A DNA stretch of 64,000 nucleotides from assembly GCA_033964015.1 (NCBI GenBank), contig CM066923.1:9289978-9353977 (forward strand), in the 5' to 3' direction. The notes under the pieces are model-generated. The model did no database searches, was not told where the DNA came from, and worked only from the letters and a program-made list of their open reading frames with translations. A program made the position numbers and the translations under genes. Shown here piece after piece: positions 48,495-60,400 of this stretch (within the stretch, counting starts at the first letter, position 1; each line of letters opens with the position of its first letter). This DNA comes from Scolanthus callimorphus (lineage: Eukaryota; Cnidaria; Anthozoa; Actiniaria; Edwardsiidae).

Positions 48495-51400
48495 CTGTTG
48501 AAAAAACCGTGATGAGTTGAATCATAGTTTATAGAGGGGAATGGTTAGGAAACCTGACACCCTGTTATTGTATTATCTCTTTGTTCACTTTTTCAGAGGA
48601 ATCCTTTTGTTTGTGCAGGGTCACGGTACATAAGTACCAAAATTCAGCCAGTAAGATTCAGTGTACAACCAGATATGCATATTAGATGAGCACGAAACAA
48701 AAGATTGTGCAGGGTCAATATCACTTCATAGCCCCTTTCAACATCCAAGCCTCGCTATTGTATGTAATATATCAAACACTAGAGAGCGTGTTTCATCAGG
48801 ATTTCCAAACACTGAGAAGTGGGTTGAAAAAACAAGGTAAAGCCGATTTTTTTTAACCGACTTCGAGGTGTTTGAAATCCTTATGAAAAACTCTATCTAG
48901 TGTTTGATATAGCTTCTCAAACGAATGATTTAATGTCGAGAAAAAGAAGGAATAAAATCTCAAAATTCTATGCAAATTAAGATCGGGTATCAAACCCTCC
49001 TCCACGGTCGTGATTTTCTTTGTTCAAACTTGATGAATTATTAATGAGTTTGAGAATGACCCTTTGAAGTTTGCCGGGTTTCCTAACCATTCCACTCCAG
49101 TAACTATGGTTGAATTGAAGGCCTTCAGAGGCCCGCGGGGCTAAGCTGCTTCCCACCTACTCGCCCCTGCGTTTCCGTGAACTGTTTTTTTTTTTTTGCA
49201 ATGGAGACGTCAGAGGGCTAAAGGCAGATACGTTAAAGAGCCTATCAGGGGCTTCCACAGGTTTTTGTAAGGGAGAGGGGGAGGGAGGGGGGTCCACTTT
49301 ACCATACCCTTACCCCTAACCATAAATTCCAGGAGTAACGATAAAAAGTAACAAGTAACAGGCATGACAGCCAAAAAGAGGGAGGGGGGCCTAGGACGCC
49401 CCGCCCCTGCCTATATTGCCAAAAACAAGTGAATGCCAGATGAAAGATCATCAGCTGAGAAAAGCATATTCGAAGTAATTTTTTGAAAAACGTATTCATG
49501 CGGTAAGTTATGCGGATTTAGACCTTGTTTGAAATAAAACATTAACTTACGCGGTGATATCGGTAGTCTTGTCGCCTCTAAGTTCTCGTAGCCTTATCAA
49601 TGTAAACTCTTCCTTCTTCTCCGACGAAGCATGAGCACTGGCTAAGTACTCCTTCAGTTTGGCACGGGTTAAGAAAGCATTCTTCCTCGCTAATCGCTCC
49701 GTGATGCCCTGCGATAAAATATCAATGTTATAGACTTGCTCCAAGTCGACCTCTAAAAGCGAGCATAGGATACTATACAAGTCAGTACCTGCCACTGTAC
49801 TGATGTATGCACTTTGCCGGGAGTCGAATGTATGCACTTTGCCGGGAGTCGAATCCTTTTTCTCTACCTCTGCCTCACAAGATCTGCCTCTTTTCTCAAC
49901 CCTTTCCTGACAAGATCTGGCTCTTTTCTTTACCTCTTCTTCGCAAGATCTGCCTCGTTTCTCTACCTGTTTCTCACAAGATCTGACTCTTTTCTTTATC
50001 TCTTCCTCGCAAGATCTGTCTCACTTCTCTACCACTTCCTCAAAAGATCTGCGCCTTCTTTCACAAATCTGCATCTTTTGCCACTTCCTTACATCTGCTT
50101 CTTTTCTCTTCTTCTTCCTCACAACATCTGCCTCTTTTCTCTGTGTACCTCTTCCGCACAAACCGCTTCTGTATTCGTACTTTCTATTTATCATGAGAAC
50201 TTGATGTAAGGCTTTTAGTAACTCCGAATGCATTTAGTAAAACTCTGATAAATGTGTTTTTGAAAAGAGTAAATACGCTCAGTTCACCCAAATGGATATT
50301 ACCTGTACAGAGAAGTCGGCATCTATAGGTCCTTTCACCTTCAGATTGACCAGTTCCCCAACCACATTGACGCGCTCGGTCATGTTTGTCGTCTGCTTGA
50401 ATGCTTCCTCCAGAGGACTGGGAAGAGCTGCATCTCCCAGCATGCCTTGGGATGCGGGTGAGGACCGCGAGCGAGAGAAGAACATGTCTTGGCAACAAAT
50501 TCTGATCGCCTGCAAGTAACAGCAGTGAAAACAGGGACAAATGTATTTTGTTATTTTCTAAGCGATAGTTACTAAGGGTTCACCCAGGAAAGCACGCATG
50601 GAATTAAAAGTACTTACCTTGTAAAATTCCCTGAGGAAGAGTGGATTCAAGTCATCTGTAAGATTATCCACCTTGATGTGCGCCAGGCAGTGAATAATCA
50701 CCACGACAAAGTCGCCCACCGAGTGCATCCGCTCTTGGCGCACGAACAAGATCTTACGCGCATGCTCGTAGAAGAACGACCGTCTGAATGCATTCTTTTC
50801 ATAATTATTAGCGGGAAGGTTCGAGGCCAGCAGCAACGTCACTTCCGGTACTCCCATAGTGTGTTTGAGCATGTTGGTGACGAAGACACCAAAGCGATAC
50901 ACGACAAAGTCAGATGGGCTGAGTTGATTGATGTCTACTGGAACAAGGTCTCCACTACAGATCCATTGGGCATCCTTGATGTCAATATAAGGTCGTCCCG
51001 CGTTTGCCCCGGCAACACCACCCTCTCCAATGTTGCCACGCAACGCGTCCTCGATCTCGTTGACGCGTTCAAAGAGAGGAGACCCCAGTAGCATACTGAC
51101 CCAGTCCTGCTCTGACATGCCGTCCGGGAGACCAGCCGTGTAGACTGGTGCTGTGGCAGAGCCTTGGAAGGTCTCGTCAGCCGCTCCAGGGGCATCTTTA
51201 AGTGAATTGAAGTAGACATTAGAAATTTCCATGACAAGATATGTCCACATTCGCATTAAACGGACTTCGCATTAAACGGAAAGTCCATGCTCAAAGTGAT
51301 CCTGTACTTGTCTCGAAAAGGATGCAAAACTGCATCAAGAGCTTCAGTCAACCGTCATTTTATCAGTTAGTAACATACCGACTAAGAGAAAGTATCCGAT

Positions 51401-54400
51401 TCCAACGGCGGAATGAAAAATTGTAGTGCAGAATTTTCGACTGAAATCGGTAAATAAAGTAATAATATTTGCTGGTAGATACTTATTATTTGCTTCTAGA
51501 TAGTTATTCTTTGCTTCTAGATAGCTATTTTGTATACGTAACTCGTCTTCTAATATGGAATCTAAACAATAACAAAGGAGTGGCTGACTAGGGCTCTTAG
51601 ATGTAAAAGCCAGCAGGATGACCCATCCCATCCTTTTTTTCCGTATTATCATTTCTTAAGGCAAAGTTTGATAAATAAACAAGAATAAAAACCCTCTTTA
51701 TGAATGACACAGAAAGGAAGTTACCTCCTTGAGGTGCGGTCTTGCTTGGAGGTGTTCGTGGACGGGAGGGTGTCGTCGCCGCCATGCGGGAGGCTCCCTC
51801 CTTCTGCAGTGCCGTCAGTTCCTCCCTCTCATGTGCCTCAATAGCAGCTGTCTCCTGCTTGGCCGCCTAAGGACAATGATAAGATAACGTTAGTAACTTA
51901 ACTTCAACTTTGGAAGCTAATTAATGTAAATATTGGTTTGCTTGCTTTGCACAGGCCACCACCGAGCTTAGCTCGAAACAGAAAAACGTATGCTAATTAA
52001 GATTCGCACGGCTGGCTTTGGCGCCTGGAAATATGGATTTCAAAAGTGAATAACATGGATCATGAGGAGAGTTAAACTGGACAAAAGTACAAAGAATCTA
52101 TGGACCAGATATTCAAACAGGGAACTTCTCAGTACCTCTCCCAAAACCCTCGCGTACGGGCCTGTGTGGCAATACGTTCGGTGTAAGCTTTAGCTTGTAT
52201 AGTGGTATATAGTGCTCTATAGTTCTGATGTCTAAATTATGGATATTCTTATGATATCATTCGCATTGATAGTGCTCTACCGAAAAGCCTCATTAAGTGA
52301 TCACCGTTATAAAGCGGGTCTTACCTTTGTGATCTCCTTCATGGCTGCTGCCTTCTTCTTCTGTCTTCTCTCCTCTAACCTCCTCTTCAGAGCTTCCTTA
52401 GTCCTGTCTTGTTCTTTCTTCAGATTTTCACTGAACTTCGCCATGTTCTCTTCGTGCTCTTTCAACAGTTTCTATCGAAAATTGTAAACTAAATTAAAAC
52501 TCCAGTTCATAATGAATTGCTTTTTGTAGTCTGTATTAGAGCGGATTTCATGTGACCGTAGCGATACCAATTGCAAAGTGATTACAACAATTCTGAATAA
52601 AACTATAGGAGTGATTACAAAGTAATTGCGAATTACTCACGACAGTCATCTGAAATCCGCTCTAACCATACAATCACTGTGACAAACACTGAGCAGAAAG
52701 CTAAAATTAGCAATTAGCACAGCCTTAAAAGTTAATCAAATACTTAGGATCTATTTATTTTACAGAATACTTATTAAGGATCTCTAAAAAGTGGATGTTC
52801 AAAACCATTGAAAATCGACGGTCACGTGACCTATTGGCTTGCAAACGCGCGAAAAGTGAACAGAATTTCGGAACCTGTTGAGGTACTTCAAGGTGGCAGC
52901 ACATGTATCTGCATCATCTACAGGTAAACAAAACACTACCGAAGATGTTATTATTAGGGACGGATCATTAGAAAAACCCAGAGGGAGGCAGAAAAACATT
53001 TGTGGAGGATTATTTTTTTCAAAGATAACTGAGTGCGGGTTTTTTTTTCCGGAGTCCAAGTTTTATAGGATTTTTTTTTTCAGCGCAATGTTCTGTGTCG
53101 TACAACAGTTGCAGGATATTTTTGGTGGCAAAGACCACCTACAGGATATTTTTTTGGGGGCAATCTTCCCTTGTAGGATTTTTTTTTTGGTAATTGTCAC
53201 CACCCTCCGGGTTTTACTAATGGTCCGTCCCTTAGTGTCGCAGTAAATACCTCTCTTTCATCCTCATCCAAGCCTCTTTGCGCCGCGTCTAGCTGTCTAG
53301 CGGCGTCTTCCTCTTGTAGTTTCTGCATCCGTTTTGCCACTCGCTCAGTCTCTCGCTCTGCTAGACGCAACTCCTCACGAGTTCGTTCTTCCTCGAGCTC
53401 AGCTTCCAGACGTCTAGAAAAATAAAACGTTACCCAATTATTGCAATATTCCAAAATTATCAAGATTTCTTAGTTTTGGGGTATTCTAGCTAGAGCATAG
53501 AAATTTAGCGGGAATACCAAATCATTGCCTAACTGCTAAATTGCGGAGATCGGTCAATTCAAGGGTGTAAACTACAACTGTCCTCGAGGCAAGGCAAGAA
53601 ATTACTCAGTATGGCAGGACTGCATCGCTGGGAGGGGACGGACACCTTTTCCTTCCCGTGGTTCGTCTCGTTTTTCAAATAAACTGTACAGGATGACTTA
53701 AAAACTTCACTTAATATTAATTCAAAATCATATGGGTTTCCGGGTATAAAAATCAGTCTCCACTTCTTTCCAACCCTGACCTGATTTCGTCGTCCATCTT
53801 TTTCTTCATCTCATCTGACTGTTTCTGTCTCTCTCCCTTGATCTTGTTAATCTTCTCCGCCATCTCAAACATTGTTCTCTCGCGGTAGTCCTTAGCTGCT
53901 TCGGCTGCACGTTCTGCCTCCTCCGCGTAAGACTGTATCAGCTCCTGTTAAGAATTCTTTGTGAGCTGGTATGTACTTGCTAAAGCATACTCCAAAGGTC
54001 ACGGAGGGTGACAATAAAATAAGTCAGAACCAATACAGACATTGGTCCAAAACAGAGAAAACGTCACGAAACAATAGTCCCGTGGTCGTGTTTTCGCAAC
54101 TCGAGTGAGCGAGTGACCTCGCACCCCCTAAAAACTCATTTCCGTCGTTGGCATAACCACGAGTTAAAAATGAGGAAAGAAAACAGTACAACACGAAGCA
54201 ACCAAAATCATGATAGATCCTTGACAAGCGAATGGTAGTCATTAAATCGTGAAGGCAAATACCCCTTCGAAAATTGTATGATATCGCACGTTTCGAAAGC
54301 GCGCGAGGAATCGAACTCATACATTTCTGAATCACTATTTAACAATTGTTCACTGACTGTCCGTGGTATGTCCTCTTATATACCACGAAATGACGTAATA

Positions 54401-57400
54401 AAGTGGTCAAAATGTTGTAGACTCACGAGGCGCAGTCGATAGTGTTTTAATTGGTTCTTTTAGCGCGCGCGCTGATGATGATGGCGCCTTCCGTGGTACA
54501 TACTTATGTACCCATGGCTGAGAGCCAATTAGATTTCGAGAAACGCGCGCGTAGTGGTGCAATGTTTAATACTGGTGTTCTGGACCCGCCGGAAGCAGTT
54601 ACTTGAAAGGTTCCAAGGCAAGAAAGGATTCTTAGTTAGGACCTCTGACATTGAAGGATAACAGATAAAACGTTGTACCTCTTCAGTAGTGAGATCTTTC
54701 ATGGTGCCCGCGAGCTCTTCCAGCTGTTTCTCTCTCAGTTCCAGACGAGCATGCGCGTGCTTGACTTGCAGGGACGGTAAGGCATCGAGTTCGGCCTGCG
54801 ACAACCTGTCATCTGTCTGGGCATCAAACTCGGCCAGTTGTTTCTAGAAAGTGAACATCAAATAAGTCACCTCTGTTTAACAAATAGACATATAATCCAT
54901 CCTCTGCAAATAGATTGGACTCTGGGCACGGGAAGGAAAAGGGAAAGAGGAGAGAAAAATGGAAAAATTCTGTGGAGGCCTTACGTGCTACACAGCGCGA
55001 AGAAGATAAGTAACAGGTAACTTACTATACTGTTTCATTCGTTAGGTTCTAATGGATTCTAGTGTAAGCTTCTGGTAAGATGATTACTATTAAAAGTTTC
55101 AGTCGTTTACTTAGAGTACACATATATTCTAACTCTATGTTAAGAACTCTGTTTTCATTATATTAATATTATTCCCACGTGACGCAACAGACAATTCATT
55201 TATTTACCTTATGCTTAAGTTTGAGTTCAGCTTTACGTTGAGCTAATTCACCCGTGCTCAGCTCGCCAGACTTCGCTAGAAGCTCCATAAGTTCCTGTAC
55301 AAATTAATAGAAAATACAAATTACACACGAGAGTGGAGAGATGAAATCGCGAGCTCTATTCTTCAGTGCACAATTATCTTTCAATGTGTCCATCTTAATA
55401 TGTTATCTGGATAATTAAATGATGTTTGAAATTTGCCAATCAATAGAAATCTTAGAGCAAATTTCGTATGACTGTGAAAAGTGCCGTGACAAAGCTGTGC
55501 CGCGTCGCGACCGTGACCGTGACGTGACTACGCGATTTGATTCCGTATCTACAGCAGACCAGGTTCCGTGCCGCGACCGCAACCGTGACCGTACCGCGAC
55601 TATTTCATTCCATATCTACAGCAGACCAGGTTCCGTGCCGAGACCGCAACCGTGACCGTACCGCGACTATTTCATTCCATATCTACAGCAGACCAGGTTC
55701 CGTGCCGCGACCGCAACCGTGACCGTACCGCGACTATTTCATTCCATATCTACAGCAGACCAGGTTCCGTGCCGCGACCGCAACCGTGACCGTACCGCGA
55801 CTATTTCATTCCATATCTACAGCAGACCTGGTTCCGTGCCGCGACCGCAACCGTGACCGTACCGCGACTATTTCATTCCATATCTACAGCAGACCAGGTT
55901 CCGTGCCGCGACCGCAACCGTGACCGTACCGCGACTATTTCATTCCATATCTACAGCAGACCTGGTTCCGTGAAGCGACCGCAACCGTGACCGTACCGCG
56001 ACTATTTCATTCCATATCTACAGCAGACAAGGTTCAAGGCCGCGACCGCAACCGTGACCGTACCGCGACTATTTCATTCCATATCTACAGCAGACCAGGT
56101 TCCGTGCCGCGACCGCAACCGTGACCGTACCGCGACTATTTCATTCCATATCTACAGCAGACCTGGTTCCGTGCCGCGACCGCAACCGTGACCGTACCGC
56201 GACTATTTCATTCCATATCTACAGCAGACCAGGTTCCGTGCCACGACCGCAACCGTGACCGTACCACGACTATTTCATTCCATATCTACAGCAGACCAGG
56301 TTCCGTGCCACGACCGCAACCGTGCATACGAAAGTCATACGAAAACTACTCTATCGTCTGTGCAATGTAAGGTTATAAAAGGTAAAAACATAATGGGGCA
56401 ATAATTTGCTTTGTGGTTCTATACCAGATTTTTCTTCCTTCTCTATTTGTCTGTCATACAGAAATAGCCAAGCCAATTTTTACACCGTACTATTTATTAG
56501 AAATCAAACTGGCAAATCAATACGTGCCTTTTCTTGTTCTGCTATCAGCTCCTCTCGCTCGGCCTGCCGCGTCTCGGCAGCCTGGGCACGAGCCTCTGCC
56601 TTCGCTGCTGCAATCTCACGCATAAAGCGTTCCTCCATTTGTACCCGTTCTTGCATGTGCCTCTGCTGTAGCACCTTATATATAGTGTTCCCTGCCTGCT
56701 CGCTTTCCATCCCTTGGACTTTGTCTACCAGAGCACGTTTCTGGGCTTCTCTGATCTAAAATACGAAATGTAACATAGAAATAGAAACAGAGGTCAATAA
56801 TAATAATAATAATAATAACGTGTTTATATAGCGCTTTATCCTCGCGGCTCAAAGCGCTTTACATTAATGGATAACTCATCCTATAAGAACCAGCTTTATA
56901 AACATGAGTGTGTGTTAGTATTGTGAGTTCTGTGACACTGAGGTTGGGCAACTTCCGACGGTCCTAGTGGTTCTTTAACGTCCCTCTGGTCCCCGTGGTC
57001 CCGCTTGCCTTTTCTAACCCTGTACAAGGTAGACGATACAGAAACCACTGAACGCTTCGTAAGGATAGGGGATTATTTCCCGGTGCAATGACCTGACTCT
57101 CGGAGCCATATAAACTGTAAAACAGTTTATAAGTTGGCCGGCAGCAATTTGCGCCATGTAATGCAGTCAGTTAAAACCTCCAACCTCTCCTTGTCTAGCA
57201 TTTTTGTATTTTCGACAGCTTTGAGTTCCCTCACGATGAGGACAAGACCACTTTCCTTTTTGTTCCCTTAAGGAAACTAATGTGAACTTGATAAGAAATG
57301 TTATACGGAAACGTGCACGGGAAACAGATAGCGTTTACCAAAAAAGACAGACAATGGAGTTGCCGCATCGGGAGGCACTTGATAATAAGAGCGGTTTTAG

Positions 57401-60400
57401 AGTAGAACTAAGGCCTAGGGCAATATCGTGCTAGAGTCGTGCCTTTCCAATCTAAAACAATATAAATTATAAAGTCTGAAGCGGCTACCTTTGAGAATGG
57501 AAAGGTTGGACAGAAGAAGTTTGTGCTGGGCCTTACTTACAATGTGCAATTCGAGAAAGATAAAAGACAACCTTTTTATCAGATAAACATGTGACATTTA
57601 GTCAGGTCTCGTTTACCTTGTCGTCTTGCAAGTGCTGCCTCTCATCTTGCTGCTTCATCAGTTCTATGTCCATTTCTGCCTTGTGTTTGGCGGCAAGCGT
57701 AGCCGCCTTGCGCCGCTTTCGCTCCGCAATCTTTTCGCTTAACGCGTTCGTCTGCCGCATTTTTTCGGCGTCGAGATTGTGTTCCATTAACTCCATTTCC
57801 TAACAAGACAAATGGTTACATATTAAAGATTTTAGACGGTGTTTTGCTTCGCCTAAAATTTCACGAGCCAAACACAGCTAATGTCGTTAAGCTGATTGAA
57901 TTCTCCAAGTACATGCGTGCTCCGTGGCCCCAAATTGCCAGCAACCCTAACAAAATTAGAGGAAATGTAAGTTCTCGCATCACGAGAAATATTCCGAGAA
58001 ATCAAATTTGCATGTGTACAACCGCTGACCTGTTTGTGCTGCTCCATCAAGTGGTCTAACTGTTCCTGCGACAAATCTGCTGCTTGCTTAGCCAGCTCTT
58101 GTTGGAATTTCTTCTCCTTTTCTTCAAGAAGCTAGAAACAGAAAGAAAGTAAAATTAGGATCATTTTCATAAAACAAAATGGTTCTTAGAAAATCATTTT
58201 ACCTTTTTCTTCTGTTCCTCGATTTGCTCATTAACCACTTTATTGTTCTCGGCTTGCTCTTTCTCCATCGCCTTTTCGATTTCTTTCAGCTGCTCAAACT
58301 GTTCGACCTCAAGAGCGGCTTGTCGTTCAATCTGGTCCTCTGCAATATTATCCAAGGCAGCAGACACTTCTTGGTTGACTGTTTGTTCCGCGTCTTCCAT
58401 GACCTCTACGGCACTATGATCACCAGTTATTGCAGCCTGTGGAAACGGTATTCGTCGTTAAAGTCTGGTTCATACTAGCGACATAACGCCATTACGGCAA
58501 AAGTGAGGGAAAATAACAGAAATACTCAAGATGTTCCACGTAGCATGTTAACATTGCTTTATTTCCTTTATTATGCGTTATTTAAGTAAATTTTCGCTTT
58601 CGAATCGAGAATTTTGTTTGCTAATGTTGTTTGTGTGGACCTGGCTTGATGACAAAATTATCCTAAAAGTACTCCATGCAGCTCTACCGCCACGAATTAG
58701 GAAGACTTTCGATGAGCCCATCGTATCACAGCGCGCGAATTCACTGACCATTAAAATTCTCAGACTCGGCACTATCGCGGTTACACAATGGTTCACCGCG
58801 TTGCTGTTGTAGGGGTTGATAGCCAGAGCCCTTGAATTCCAGCTAAAACAACTGTTTGCGTCCACAGTTTATCCGCGGTCATAGAGTAAACCACAAAGGA
58901 ACTGTTTTAGATGGCTCGTTTTGCTAGTGACCAAGAGGTTCATTTTTCTAACGTGAATATTTATGCAACATGAAAATTTTAAATTAATTAAACGATGAGT
59001 CTTCGATACATTTTTCACGCTTTTCTTTTGCATTTTAAGGCCATAAAACAGTTATTGGATTCAATTTTCGCATGATACAGAAAATTATCAACGCTTGGGT
59101 TATCTGTCTCAGCTTCGCTTCACCAAAACCTCGGCGTTGATAATTTTCGATATCATGCCGAGGTTTTGGTGAAGCGAAGCTGAGACAGACAACCCAAGCG
59201 TTGAATGTCCCAACCACATCCAACAAGTGTCAAATATTCAGACCACACCGTAATACGTACCTGTTTCTTGCTCATTTCTTTCAGCTGATCTTTCATGGCT
59301 TTCTCCTTGGCTATTTCGGCCTTCAGTCTCCTCCTTGCAGCCAATTTCGCCGCCAGGGCAGCCTCACTGCGAGAGTGCATGTCCTTAAACTTCTCTTGCT
59401 GTTCTTGGGCTTCGGCCATGAACTGTTCAAGGGCGGCCTGTTGGTCTTCTTCGGACATCTTACCCTTGTTCATGATGGCCTTGACAAGACGATGTCGCGT
59501 GGTGGATTCTTTCTCCCGGTCTAGCTCCGCTATCACTGATATCAGCGCCTGAAGATAACAAGACCGAGAATAAATAATTTTAAAATAGATCTGTGCTTAC
59601 CATGAATATTTAAAGAAAACATGATAAGCCGTCTTTAAAGGCCCATGAGCACCCAAACCGCACTGCAGGCACACACGAATAAAACGCAGTTGAAAAATCG
59701 ATGCAAATTTACTATTTGAACTTGAGAAATGCGAAGAACATTAGGAACCCCTTTGGGACCTACAGTATCAGCCAATCACAGCTGTTGAATAACAGTAGAT
59801 CCATTTGAAAACAAAGCACAAAGGTTCCCGGTTGACTATGGGCCATTAAGACTGATGCAGACTGCTCACTTGCGGACTTTTAAAGAATTGGAAGAATTGA
59901 AAGCTGTCACATTGCACATCTATTAGTTTTCCAAGCGCTACATTTTCAGTAGGTTCCGCTGTATGCTAGCACTGTTTGGGCCAGTTTACATGCACCCGGG
60001 ATCTCCAGGGAAAAGAGAACAACTCAACCCGTTTATCCGGGCCATCTCAGACAGGAGCTCCTCTTTTAGGCGTTGCCTGACTATATGTTACCTGCTCCTC
60101 CCTGAGCTTGTCTGCTGTGTCCTGTTCCTCCAAAGCAGCCATGATCTCCGCCTCCTCTGCTGAGCCGGGCTCCACGTTCTTCATCTCTGCCACTAGCTCC
60201 GTTACCGACTTCCTTCCCCTCTTTCGCTCCTTCCTTTCTTTCATCTTTTCCTTCATATTAACACGGCGACTGCTTGCTCTGGTATGGAGCTGAAAACGCA
60301 AAGGATGGGCAAATGAATGCATTTAGTTTGACACGAAACAACATCGTCAACCAAGGACGCAACACACATGCCAGGCGTGAGGTTTAAAGAACATATATCA

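Noticed and set aside
49709..49850. Frame extending exon 18 upstream past an M at 49837
   Set aside because: The acceptor at 49708 gives the right phase and a good splice signal; the upstream part is repeat DNA. Kept only as a possible alternative form.
54290..54330. GAGTTCGATTCC on the minus strand, tRNA-like
   Set aside because: The sequence around it does not form a cloverleaf.
53945..54678. 103-codon frame and inverted TACCACG motifs in an intron
   Set aside because: No consistent element boundaries and no coding signals; treated as plain intron.
55419..56370. Several 60-78-codon frames with RPGSVPRPQP
   Set aside because: They are readings of the 67-bp minisatellite.
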